NCBI GenBank assembly: GCA_964613665.1
Contig: CAZTIG010000001.1
Location: 124,001 to 188,000, forward strand
Direction of reading: 5' to 3'
Source of the DNA: CAZQFV01 sp964613665
GTDB taxonomy: Bacteria > Chloroflexota > Chloroflexia > DTKN01
Length of the DNA stretch: 64,000 bases
The notes below the pieces were generated by a model. That model was not told the origin of the DNA. It searched no databases and saw nothing but the letters and a program-made list of their open reading frames with translations. Each line of letters opens with the position of its first letter. Within the stretch, counting starts at the first letter, position 1. The translations under genes and the position numbers were made by a program. Below, piece by piece: positions 42,501 through 50,291 of this stretch.

Positions 42501-43158
42501 GCAGGGATGCCTCCATCTTCGCCCGCTGGCGAGCCTGGTGCGACTGCCGCTCCAGCACCCGCAGGCGCGGGCCCAGCTCGCTGCGCAGGTCGGAGATGCG
42601 GGTCATGTTGGCCGACGTCCTCGCCAGGCGTTCCTGAGCCTTCTGGCGGCGCTCGTGGTAGCGCCGCACCTCCGCCGCCTCCTCCAGCAGCAGCCGGCGC
42701 TCGCGCGGCCGCAGGGAGAGGGCCTCGTCGACCAGGCCCTGGTGGATGACGACGTACGATGAGGTCAGCCCGCCCAGGACCTCCTCGATGTCCTGCAGAC
42801 GCACGCGCCGCCGGTTCAGCAGGTACTCGTTGGTCCCGGAACGGTAGGCCCGCCGGGTGATCTCTACCTCGGGAAAGTCGATCGGGAAGTAGGCGTCCTC
42901 GTTGTCGAGAAGGAGAGAGACCTCCGCCATGCCCAGGGGCGAGCGCACGGAGCTGCCGCTGAAGATCACGTCCTCGGTGCGGCGGCTGCGCAGCGTGGAG
43001 TAGCTCTGCTCGCCCAGGACCCAGCGCAGGGCATCGGCCAGGTTGCTCTTGCCCGAGCCGTTGGGTCCGACGACGGCTGTGATGCCCTGGGCAAACTCAA
43101 ACGCGGTCTTGGAGGCAAAGGTCTTGAAGCCCTGGAGCTGCAGCTGCCGGACGTACAC
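39553..43158 (-). CDS. smc: Chromosome segregation protein SMC
   Basis: A 1,201-residue SMC ATPase that compacts and segregates the chromosome. Walker A GPNGSGKSN (31-39) and GEQS precede two long coiled coils around a hinge at about 510-660. The C-terminal head has the signature LLSGGERALT and Walker B FCLLDEVDAMLD. Length matches bacterial SMC. The start is GTG 43158, sharing one base with the stop of the response-regulator gene (TAGTG); the longer frame upstream lies inside that gene. scpA and scpB are not adjacent. Confidence 0.96.
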   Translation of the reverse strand: MYVRQLQLQGFKTFASKTAFEFAQGITAVVGPNGSGKSNLADALRWVLGEQSYSTLRSRRTEDVIFSGSSVRSPLGMAEVSLLLDNEDAYFPIDFPEVEITRRAYRSGTNEYLLNRRRVRLQDIEEVLGGLTSSYVVIHQGLVDEALSLRPRERRLLLEEAAEVRRYHERRQKAQERLARTSANMTRISDLRSELGPRLRVLERQSHQARQRAKMEASLHQALRSWYRLLWEDASTEREQALREEQEAQSALERARTALQQAEGEAARLRQAVQEARHRQEAEHRREAELRRQEAELRQQLAQVEGEQRALGRYHQELQAEISHWEEEAGRQEERARALESERQAVGLRLEAAQADLQAREEASRQAEAALQLARGSLQEMQQQLRARDERAREAERRLDQVATRLEALAHEEEERAGLLHGLQEQAGRLRDERGECAAELDRQESLWRDLRARGEAVQQEVSAAEEALHQAGAALEQSRLRLADTRARAEALAHGGGQEDGMAFLQEWARREGRPPLRSPLAHLTVPAGLEQAVEAALEATAAPLLAADWGEGEAAVGALMKEGAGRAALLPQHEAPPPSTGPGEPLPPGCEGLLLEHLTVPPQDLPALTALLGRIVLAADLASARAAAHSLPAGWHVVTREGHSLSSSGLLRGGHFRPHGSLDRERERLALEQAATAAEAACREAERATAAARQRRDEAQAARIDLDRRSAALAGQRDELARRTRELERDIAHNEEEAARHARRLQALREERARLADERASLHDALRQSQAEPLPLHSQVAQAQQAEQAAQSRCDQARDRLQEARTAWAVARKEWESQRALEEMAGHSSTRLSQQIAEGRQRLQEALDQQTAWGERATALRAELTQVGTSLATVLAAAAPLAVPLDELGRCEEQVARHRQEVLEAESAAARAAMETQRRHDHLRELLRRALADIGPEASAYGPAGEALLNALIEDPPEWARAPLDPALSGEEMERRIAHLREEARRIGPVNPLAEEEYRQAQERYEFLGQQLQDMHDAVRSLEQVIAELDQAMEERFRDTFEAINREFQAYFSRLFAGGTASLRLVKMEEDEDGGLSGLGVEIVARPPGKRAHSLALLSGGERALTSAALLFAILKVNPRPFCLLDEVDAMLDEANVGRFRECLEELAQHTQFIVITHNRGTVQAAHTLYGVSMAEDGSSRVLSLRLEEVGPQPGAVGG

Positions 43159-43862
43159 TACCGTGCCTCGATCTTGTATCCCACGCCACGGACCGTGAGC
43201 AGGTATTCCGGCTGCGAGGGGTCGCGCTCGATCTTTTCCCGCAAGCGCCGCACGCACACGTCGATCAGGTTCGTCTCTCTGCCGTACTCGTACTCCCGCC
43301 CCCATACCTGGCGGAAGAGGGTGGCCCGCTCGAAAACCTCCCCGGGATGGGTGGACAGAAAGTAGAGTAGCTCGAACTCCATCGGGGTCAGTTGCACCTC
43401 GCTGCCGCGGACGGTGACGCGGTGGCGGCGGGGGTCCACGACCAACTCGCCGACCTCCGCTTCCTGCGTGCGGTGGAACTGGCCCTTGCCGGCCCGGCGC
43501 AGTATGGCTTCGATCCGCGCGCACAGCTCGCTGATCCGGAACGGCTTGGTGACATAGTCATCCGCCCCCAGCTTGAACCCCTGGACGACGTCGTCGGCGC
43601 CGTCCCGGCAGGTCAGGATGATGATCGGCACGTCCGATTCGGCGCGGATGGCCCGGCAGGCCGAGAAGCCGTCGATGTACGGCATCATCACGTCCAGGAC
43701 GACCAGGTCAAAGGGCTCCTGGCGGAACCGGTTGACCGCCTCCAGCCCGTCCCCGACGTACACTACCTCAAGCGAGGCGCCCTCGACGCTGTCCAGGCTG
43801 GCCTCCAGGAGCCTTCCCACGTTGGGATCGTCATCAGCGATCAGCACCCTGCGCCGCTCCAT
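43158..43862 (-). CDS. OmpR/PhoB-family response regulator
   Basis: A 234-residue two-component regulator. The receiver domain has the acidic pocket (ADDDP), phospho-acceptor Asp57 (VVLDVMMPY), a Thr switch residue (IILTCRDG) and the Lys of TKPFR. A C-terminal winged helix follows (LTPMEFELLYFLSTHPGEV, NLIDVCVRRLREKI, LLTVRGVGYKI). No histidine kinase gene is nearby, so the partner is unknown. It lies 39 nt downstream of clpX and is translationally coupled to smc, an unusual context for a signalling gene. Confidence 0.93.
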   Translation of the reverse strand: MERRRVLIADDDPNVGRLLEASLDSVEGASLEVVYVGDGLEAVNRFRQEPFDLVVLDVMMPYIDGFSACRAIRAESDVPIIILTCRDGADDVVQGFKLGADDYVTKPFRISELCARIEAILRRAGKGQFHRTQEAEVGELVVDPRRHRVTVRGSEVQLTPMEFELLYFLSTHPGEVFERATLFRQVWGREYEYGRETNLIDVCVRRLREKIERDPSQPEYLLTVRGVGYKIEAR

Positions 43863-43901
43863 TGTCTCCTCCGCGATACGGACCTGCTGTGACCGGCCCC
43901 G

Positions 43902-45188
43902 CTATCCTGCCTGTTCGAGCTCGGCGGGCTGTTCTGATGAGGGGAGCAGCGTCGGCTTGGCCTGGCCGCGAATGGCCTCGGCGTTGATGATGCAGCGGCG
44001 GATGTTGGGCAGCGACGGGATGTCGTACATCACGTCCAGCAGGACGCCTTCCAGCGCGGTGCGCAGCCCGCGCGCGCCGGTCTTCTGGGTCAGGGCCCGC
44101 TCCGCCGCCGCCTCCAGGGCATCGGGCGTAAAGACCAGGTCGACGTGGTCCAGGGCGAGCATCTTCTGGTACTGCTTGATGAGCGCGTTCCTTGGCTCGA
44201 CGAGCACGCGGATGAGCGTGGCCTTGTCCAGCGGGTCGAGTGTGGCGATGACCGGCAGCCGACCGATGAACTCGGGGATGAGGCCGTACTGCAGCAGGTC
44301 ATCGGGGACCACATGGTGCAGCAGCTCGGTGGAGGCTGCTTCCCGTTCCTCGCGCGTGGTGGCGCGCTGGAAGCCCATGGCATGCTTGCCCCCGACGCGG
44401 CCGGCGATGATCTCGTCCAGGTCGACAAAGGCACCGCCGCAGATAAAGAGGATGTTGTTCGTATCGAGTTGGATGAACTCCTGCTGTGGATGCTTGCGCC
44501 CGGCCACCGGCGGGACGTTGACGACGCCGCCCTCGATGATCTTGAGCAGGCCCTGCTGCACGCCCTCGCCGGACACGTCGCGGGTGATCGAGGGGTTGTC
44601 GCCCGACTTGCGGGCGATCTTGTCGATCTCGTCGATGTAGATGATGCCGTGCCGGGCCCGCTCCAGGTCAAAGTCGGCTGCCTGGAGCAGGCGCAGCAGG
44701 ATCATCTCCACGTCCTCGCCCACGTAGCCGGCCTCGGTCAGCGCGGTGGCATCGGAGATGGAGAAGGGCACATCGAGGATGCGGGCCAGCGTCTGGGCCA
44801 GGAGCGTCTTGCCGCTGCCGGTGGGGCCAATAAGCAGGATGTTGCTCTTGGCCAGCTCGACGTCGTCGACCTGCGCGCCTGCGCTGATGCGCTTGTAGTG
44901 ATTGTACACGGCCACCGAGAGGACCTTCTTGGCCGTGTCCTGGCCGACGACGTACTCGTCCAGCAGCTCGCGGATGCGCCGTGGCGGCGGGATCTCCTTC
45001 AGATGGAAGCCCGAGCGGGCTGGCTCCTGCTGGGCCTGCTCTTCGGCGATGATCTCTGCACAGAGGGCCACGCACTCGTCGCAGATGGCCACGCCGTTGG
45101 GGCCGGTGATGAGGCGGTCAACCTCTCCCTGGCTCTTGCTGCAGAAGGAGCAGCGGTACTGGCTTCCGGGTGGTGTCGTGCTGGGCAT
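43902..45188 (-). CDS. clpX: ClpX, ATP-dependent unfoldase of ClpXP
   Basis: A 428-residue AAA+ protein. The N-terminal zinc domain (CSFCSKS, then CDECVALC) binds adaptors and substrates. The AAA+ core has Walker A GPTGSGKT, Walker B IIYIDEIDKIA, the pore-loop region DVSGEGVQQGLL and the IGF-type ClpP-docking segment (EFIGRLPVI region). It unfolds substrates and feeds them to ClpP, encoded 21 nt upstream. Confidence 0.96.
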   Translation of the reverse strand: MPSTTPPGSQYRCSFCSKSQGEVDRLITGPNGVAICDECVALCAEIIAEEQAQQEPARSGFHLKEIPPPRRIRELLDEYVVGQDTAKKVLSVAVYNHYKRISAGAQVDDVELAKSNILLIGPTGSGKTLLAQTLARILDVPFSISDATALTEAGYVGEDVEMILLRLLQAADFDLERARHGIIYIDEIDKIARKSGDNPSITRDVSGEGVQQGLLKIIEGGVVNVPPVAGRKHPQQEFIQLDTNNILFICGGAFVDLDEIIAGRVGGKHAMGFQRATTREEREAASTELLHHVVPDDLLQYGLIPEFIGRLPVIATLDPLDKATLIRVLVEPRNALIKQYQKMLALDHVDLVFTPDALEAAAERALTQKTGARGLRTALEGVLLDVMYDIPSLPNIRRCIINAEAIRGQAKPTLLPSSEQPAELEQAG

Positions 45189-45209
45189 GGGTTCTTCCCC
45201 CGAGCGGGC

Positions 45210-45812
45210 CTATTGGCCTTCTCTGGGACTGAGAATCTCGTCGATAATGCCGTACTCGATGGCCTGCTGGGCGTTCATGTAGTAGTTGCGATCGGTGTCC
45301 TGGGCGATGCGCTCCTCGCTCTGACCCGTGTGCTTGACCAGGATGCTGTTGATCACGCCGCGCAGGCGCATGATCTCGCGTGCCTGGATCTCCATGTCGA
45401 TGGCCTGCCCGGAGACCCCGCCCATGGGCTGGTGGATGTGGATCGTGGAGTGGGGCAGGGCGTAGCGCTTGCCGCGGGCGCCGCCGGCCAGCAGGAGCGT
45501 GCCGAAGCTGGCGGCCATGCCCACACAGATCGTGGACACGTCGGGGCGGACCCACTGCATGGTGTCATAGATCGCCAGGCCGGCCGTGATCACGCCCCCC
45601 GGCGAGTTGATGTAGAGGTAGATGTCCCGCTCCGGGTCCTCGTGTTCCAGGAAGAGCAGCTGGGCCACGACCAGGTTGCCCACCTGGTCGTCGATGGGCA
45701 TGCCCAGGAAGATGATGCGCTCCTTCAGCAGGCGCGAGTAGATGTCAAAGGCCCGCTCGCCGCGGGTGCTGCTCTCGATCACCATCGGTATCAGGTTCGT
45801 CACTCTATCCAT
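45210..45812 (-). CDS. clpP: ClpP protease
   Basis: A 200-residue serine protease subunit forming the tetradecameric ClpP barrel. The triad is Ser102 (GMAASFG), His127 (IHQPMGG) and Asp172 (QDTDRN). The short N-terminus with IPMVIE suggests little propeptide processing. A perfect 8-bp hairpin (45830-45849) lies about 18 bases before the start codon and could affect translation. The 212-nt gap after tig contains no clear separate promoter. Confidence 0.96.
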   Translation of the reverse strand: MDRVTNLIPMVIESSTRGERAFDIYSRLLKERIIFLGMPIDDQVGNLVVAQLLFLEHEDPERDIYLYINSPGGVITAGLAIYDTMQWVRPDVSTICVGMAASFGTLLLAGGARGKRYALPHSTIHIHQPMGGVSGQAIDMEIQAREIMRLRGVINSILVKHTGQSEERIAQDTDRNYYMNAQQAIEYGIIDEILSPREGQ

Positions 45813-46024
45813 CTTTGCGCTCCGCTATCGGCGGCCCGGTAGGGCCGCCCTAGAATGGCTACGCCGCGGTCGTCCGCAACAGGACAGCCGCGCCCGTCCA
45901 TCTTTGCCGGCACATAGCCACACCAGCATACCCCAGCCGGCTGACGCGCGATGTGAGGCTCAGCACACTTCGCCCCTCGCCTGCCCCGAGAGGCAGTGCA
46001 CTGCGCATATCGCCGCCGCCGCAC

Positions 46025-47422
46025 TCATTCCTCCGCTGTCCCGCCGCCCGCGCCTTTCTCGGCCGGCTCCTCCCCGGCCGCGGACGGGCCGTCCTGCCCG
46101 GCGGCCAGCTCCGACACGGCCGCCGCGGGCTCGGCCTGGGCCGGCAGCATCGCGACGGGCGCAGCGGCCTCGCCGGCCGGCACGGTCTCCGCCACGTCTG
46201 CGCCGGCCGTCCCCTGGGCCTCGGCCGCCGTCTCCGCCTCCACGGGCGGGGCCTCTCCGCGGGCAATCGCCAGCAGGCGGGACTCCAGACTATCGCGCAG
46301 CTCGTCGCCCTTTTGCCCGGCCAGTCCCTCTGCGCGCATGAACTCCTGGAGGACCAGGAAGCGGCGCAGCCGGGCCGGAGCGGCCTCGCGCAGCTCCTGG
46401 CGCAACTCCTCCTCGGTCTTGCCCAGTACCTGCAGGTAGCGGGCCATCGGGATGTGCAGGTTGCCCACCTGCTCGGCCTGCTCCTTGTAGAGTGCCTCGG
46501 CCTCCTCCTCGACCAGCACCTGGGGCATGTCGACCGTGGCACCATCGATGACGGCCTCGAGCATCCGCTCCAGGACCTGCTCGCGGGCCTGCTTGCCGGC
46601 TGCCTCCTCCATCCCGCGCCGCAGCCGGTCGCGCAGATCCGCCAGCGTCTCGTCCTGGTTCAGCGACCGGGCGAAATCGTCGTCGAGCGCGGGGACCTCC
46701 GGCTCCTTGATGGCGTGCACGGTGACGGTGTAGGTCACCTCCTGGCCGGCCAGCTCCTTGTCGTCCAGCTCCGTGGGCAGCGTCGTATGGACCTCGACGG
46801 TCTGGCCAGGCTCGGCGCCGACCAGGGGGTCGCTGAAGCCGGGAAGGAGGCCGGCGTCTCCCAGTACCAGCTCGACCTGCTGGCGGTTCTCGATCTCGCG
46901 CTCACCGACCTTGCCGACCAGGTCTACCAGCAGACGGTCGCCCAGGCGGGACGGCCGGGCGGGGTCCGGTTCCTTCCAGATGGTCTGCTCGGCCTGCAGG
47001 TGCTCCAGGGCCCGCTGCACGTCCTCGTCGCTGATGGTGCGGACCTCCTCTGGGAAGCGCAGCGCGCGGTAGTCACCCAGGGTGACCGTCGGCCGAACCG
47101 GGATGACCAGGCGAAACGAAAAGGGCTCCAGGTTCATCGACTCGACGCTGGCCTGGGCGATCGGTGTGAACTCGTCCTTTTGCAGGATCTCCTTATAGGC
47201 CTCGCGGATCAGGTCGTCGGCGGCTTCCTCGTAGAGCGCGCCACGTCCGTAGCGGGACTCGACCACGCGGCGCGGCGCTTTCCCCGGGCGGAATCCCGGG
47301 ATGCGGCCGCGCCGGGAGATGCGCTGGGCCGCCCGGTCGAGGGCCTTTTCCACCAGCTCCGCTTCCAGCTCGACGTCGACGGCCACCTGGCTCTCGGGCA
47401 GCTTCTCGATCGTGTACTTCAT
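46025..47422 (-). CDS. tig: Trigger factor
   Basis: A 465-residue ribosome-associated chaperone. The ribosome-binding signature is GRIPGFRPGKAP (residues 40-51); a central FKBP-type PPIase domain follows (GDRLLVDLVGKVG, LPGFSDPLVGAEPGQ), and a helical C-terminal substrate cradle. The last about 70 residues form an Ala/Glu/Pro-rich tail (VEAETAAEAQGTAGADVAET), longer than in E. coli and probably disordered. tig-clpP-clpX is a classic conserved operon; its promoter is at 47452-47480. Confidence 0.95.
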   Translation of the reverse strand: MKYTIEKLPESQVAVDVELEAELVEKALDRAAQRISRRGRIPGFRPGKAPRRVVESRYGRGALYEEAADDLIREAYKEILQKDEFTPIAQASVESMNLEPFSFRLVIPVRPTVTLGDYRALRFPEEVRTISDEDVQRALEHLQAEQTIWKEPDPARPSRLGDRLLVDLVGKVGEREIENRQQVELVLGDAGLLPGFSDPLVGAEPGQTVEVHTTLPTELDDKELAGQEVTYTVTVHAIKEPEVPALDDDFARSLNQDETLADLRDRLRRGMEEAAGKQAREQVLERMLEAVIDGATVDMPQVLVEEEAEALYKEQAEQVGNLHIPMARYLQVLGKTEEELRQELREAAPARLRRFLVLQEFMRAEGLAGQKGDELRDSLESRLLAIARGEAPPVEAETAAEAQGTAGADVAETVPAGEAAAPVAMLPAQAEPAAAVSELAAGQDGPSAAGEEPAEKGAGGGTAEE

Positions 47423-47451
47423 CGTCTCCTCTCTCTACCGTTGATGGGCCG

Positions 47452-47480
47452 ATTATAGCAGAAAGCGTCGCGGGGCGCAA
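47452..47480 (-). promoter_or_regulatory. Promoter of the tig-clpP-clpX operon
   Basis: Minus strand: TTGCGC (47480-47475), a 17-bp spacer and TGC-TATAAT (47457-47452). No HrcA (CIRCE) or CtsR-like repeat was seen around it. Confidence 0.8.
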
Positions 47481-47641
47481 ACGGGGTAGCGCGACGAACT
47501 GTCTCCGGGAGTGCCCGGCTGCCCACGACCAGGGCAGAGGCTGTGCTGCCCGGCCGCCAGAGAGCGCGGAGAAGCATGCGCGCGTTGGGACGGGTCTACC
47601 TGCGTGCGGGGCGGGTCCGGTCAGTCCCGCGAACCCGCGAC

Positions 47642-47670
47642 GTGACAACTGCGCCGTACGGTGGTACAAT
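47642..47670 (+). promoter_or_regulatory. Promoter of the M23-M14 hydrolase gene
   Basis: GTGACA (47642-47647), a 17-bp spacer and TGG-TACAAT (47665-47670). The leader to the ATG at 47713 would be about 36 nt. Confidence 0.7.
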
Positions 47671-47712
47671 GCCTGGCGGTACCGTGTGCTATCGTGCAGG
47701 ACGGAAGCGCGT

Positions 47713-49068
47713 ATGGCCATTCGGCGAGCTTTGCGAATCGCGGCACTCCTGCTGCTCCTGGCCAGGTCGGCGCTGAGGGGGACAGCATCCCCGTGGACTC
47801 CGCCTGCCCGCCTCGTGCCGGTGCTCGAAGCCGGCGGCGCGCCGGCCGGGGTCCCGCCCCTGGCCGCGGCCGAACCCCCCGCGACCGCCACCGTGGTCAC
47901 GCCCACCTACGTGTTCCCGGTACAGCCGGCCGCGCTGGCCACCTACGGCCCGGAGCACCACGACTACCCCGCCTGCGACATCTTCGCCCCGGCCGGCACA
48001 TCGTTCGTGGCCGTCACCGCCGGCACCGTCGACGAGGTCAGCTACGAAGACCTTTGGGATCCGGAGAGCGACGATCCGGCGCTGCGGGGGGGCCTCTTTG
48101 TCAGCATCGTGGGGGATGACGGCGTGCGCTACTACGGCTCGCACCTGTCGGCGCTGGTGCCCGGACTGTCGCCCGGACGGCGCGTCTCTGCGGGGGAGCT
48201 GCTGGGTTATGTAGGAAACAGCGGGAATGCCCGCACCACTCCCCCGCACCTGCACCTGGGCATCTCCCACCCTACCTATCCTGGTGACTGGGCCGTGCGG
48301 CGCGGCGAGGTCTGGCCCTACCCCTTCCTCCAGGCCTGGCAGTCCGGCCGGCCGCTGACCCCCGGTGTGGGGCAGAAGCGAAACCTGGGTGCCTCCACGC
48401 TGGGCTACTCGATCGACGCCTACCGCTTCGGCCACGGCCCTGTGCGTGTCGCCATCGTCGGCGGGCTGCACGGCGGCTACGAGGCCAACACAGTGCACCT
48501 GGCCATGCGCATGCTGCGGTTCTTCCAGCGGCACCTGGATCAGGCTCCGGCTGGCGTGACGCTCTATCTCGTCCCCTGCGCCAACCCCGACGGCTACTAC
48601 GCCCGGGGCCGCGGCGAGGCGGCTCGTTTCAACGGCCGCGGCGTGGACCTGAACCGCAACTGGGACTATGCCTGGGCACATTCGGGCCAGTGGAAGGAGG
48701 GCCGCCGTGTCGATGGTGGGCGGCTGCCCTTCTCCGAGGCGGAGACGCGGGCCCTGCGCGACTTTTTTGCCCAGGAGGAGATCGCTGTGGCCGTGTTCTA
48801 CCACAGCCAGGGCAGCTTCATCGCTTTGCCGCCACACAGCCCCGGCTCGTGGGATTTGGCGCGCTGCTTCTCTCATACGACGGGCTATGCCCTGGCCGGC
48901 GGCGCCGGCGGGTTGAGCTACCAGGTCACCGGGGATGCGGCCGGCTACCTGTCGGTGCATGGGGTGGCCGTGATCGACATCGAGCTGACGGACCACGAGG
49001 ACGAGGAATGGAAGCGCAATCTGCGCGGGCTGCTGGACGGCCTGGCCTGCTGGCTGGCCCGGCCGTGA
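47713..49068 (+). CDS. Fused M23 (LytM) and M14 zinc peptidase, cell-wall hydrolase
   Basis: A 451-residue exported protein. A signal peptide (about 1-25) precedes an M23 metallopeptidase domain with HDYPACD (His83, Asp89), His144 and HLHLG (His179, His181). An M14 zinc carboxypeptidase domain follows: GLHGGYEANT (His253, Glu257), NPDGY, RGVDLNRNWD (substrate Arg), YHSQG (third zinc ligand) and the general base Glu in IDIELTDH. Both active sites look complete. M23 enzymes cut peptidoglycan cross-bridges, and M14 relatives of this type cut gamma-D-Glu-diaminopimelate bonds, so one protein may make two cuts in the same stem peptide. Confidence 0.88.
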   Translation: MAIRRALRIAALLLLLARSALRGTASPWTPPARLVPVLEAGGAPAGVPPLAAAEPPATATVVTPTYVFPVQPAALATYGPEHHDYPACDIFAPAGTSFVAVTAGTVDEVSYEDLWDPESDDPALRGGLFVSIVGDDGVRYYGSHLSALVPGLSPGRRVSAGELLGYVGNSGNARTTPPHLHLGISHPTYPGDWAVRRGEVWPYPFLQAWQSGRPLTPGVGQKRNLGASTLGYSIDAYRFGHGPVRVAIVGGLHGGYEANTVHLAMRMLRFFQRHLDQAPAGVTLYLVPCANPDGYYARGRGEAARFNGRGVDLNRNWDYAWAHSGQWKEGRRVDGGRLPFSEAETRALRDFFAQEEIAVAVFYHSQGSFIALPPHSPGSWDLARCFSHTTGYALAGGAGGLSYQVTGDAAGYLSVHGVAVIDIELTDHEDEEWKRNLRGLLDGLACWLARP

Positions 49069-49108
49069 GGCGGCCTGGGCACCTGCCGGCCCCCCATCGG
49101 GTGTCGCC

Positions 49109-49858
49109 TTGAGCGCGCAGTGTGTCGAGGAGGCGGCCCCCTCCCTACTGGCCCAGGAGGCCGGCCGGCTGGGGCTTGCTCTGAATGCGCGCCAGCTCGA
49201 CCTGTTCCGGCGCTACTACCGGGAACTGCTGGCCTGGAACGAGCGGGTCAACCTGACCAGGATCGTGCAGTGGGAGGCCGTCCAGGTCCAGCACATGCTC
49301 GACTCGCTCACGTGCGCCCTGGTGCTGCCGCCGGCGGCCTGGCAAGGCGGCTACGCCGTCGTCGACGTGGGCGCGGGGGCCGGTTTCCCCGGCCTGCCCC
49401 TACGCATCCTGCTGCCGGACTGCCGCCTCACCCTCATCGAGTCGGTAGCCAAGAAGGCCGCTTTCCTGACGCACGTCGTCGGGGCGCTCTCCCTGAGCGG
49501 CGTGACGGTGCTGGCGGGGCGCGTCGAGGAGGCTGGCCGGCACCCCGACCACCGCGAGCGCTACGACCTGGCCGTGGGCCGGGCCGTGGCGGCCCTGCCC
49601 ACCCTGGTCGAGTACGGCCTGCCCCTGGTGCGGATCGGGGGCCTGCTGGTGGCCCATAAGGGGCGCGAGGTCGCTGCCGAGGTGGCCGCGGCCGGTCCGG
49701 CGCTGCAGCTCCTCGGCGGCCGGCTGCACGAGGTCCGCCCACTGGAGCTGCCCGGCCTGGAGGGGCCCCGGCACCTGGTCGTCGTCGAGAAGGTGGCGCC
49801 GACCCCGGCGCGCTACCCCCGCCGGCCGGGACTGCCGGCAAAGCGCCCCCTGCGGTAG
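49109..49858 (+). CDS. rsmG: 16S rRNA (guanine527-N7)-methyltransferase RsmG
   Basis: A 249-residue SAM methyltransferase modifying G527 in the 530 loop of 16S rRNA. Signatures are WNERVNLTRI (residues about 43-52), the SAM site VDVGAGAGFPGLPLRIL, and the substrate-side AVGRAVAALPTLVEY. The TTG start at 49109 has no good ribosome site, so the N-terminus is uncertain. It lies 40 nt after the M23-M14 gene. No parA/parB or mnmG is adjacent, unlike the origin-proximal arrangement in many bacteria. Confidence 0.92.
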   Translation: MSAQCVEEAAPSLLAQEAGRLGLALNARQLDLFRRYYRELLAWNERVNLTRIVQWEAVQVQHMLDSLTCALVLPPAAWQGGYAVVDVGAGAGFPGLPLRILLPDCRLTLIESVAKKAAFLTHVVGALSLSGVTVLAGRVEEAGRHPDHRERYDLAVGRAVAALPTLVEYGLPLVRIGGLLVAHKGREVAAEVAAAGPALQLLGGRLHEVRPLELPGLEGPRHLVVVEKVAPTPARYPRRPGLPAKRPLR

Positions 49859-49883
49859 GGCACGATGCCGGCCTAGTACTGCC

Positions 49884-50213
49884 CGCGGGTACACCTTCTT
49901 GGACCGCCGCTCGTACCTGCCGCAAGAGTGGTGCGCGGACGGGGCGCGGCGGCGGGCAGCACAGGTACCCGACACCGTGACTTTCGGAACCAAGGCGCAA
50001 CTGGCCGCGCCGATGCTGCGGCACGCTTGGGCTCAGGGCGTCCCGATGGCGTGCGTCACCGGGGACGAGATCTATGGGGACGATGCCGAACTACGCGATT
50101 CTGTCGCCGGTGCCGGGGAGAAGTATGTGCTGGCGGTGGCGGCGAACACGCCCGTATGGCGTGAACGCCAGCCAGTAGTGGCGACGAGCCCGGCGCCAGC
50201 ATGCTCGCCGTAG
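49884..50213 (+). pseudogene. Decayed IS701-like transposase fragment
   Basis: The frame reads GYTFLDRRSYLPQEWC, then FGTKAQLAAPMLRHA and VTGDEIYGDDAELR, matching the central DDE region of IS701-family transposases (about 90 of roughly 400 residues). There is no start codon, N-terminus or C-terminal catalytic Glu region, and sequence after NTPVW is unrelated. No terminal repeats were found. The remainder up to 50291 holds no intact gene. Confidence 0.75.
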
Positions 50214-50291
50214 TCATTGTCGCAAGCGGGGCGCTTGTTGGCCCGAACGCGGTATTCATCGGAATCGATCACCATAAATCAGGTTGTGGTA

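Noticed and set aside
43159..43524. N-terminal extension of SMC upstream of 43158
   Set aside because: It would lie inside the response-regulator gene in another frame, and the SMC head begins normally at the GTG.
50056..50275. Minus-strand frames across the transposase remnant
   Set aside because: No similarity recognised; they are opposite a decayed coding frame and lack ribosome sites.
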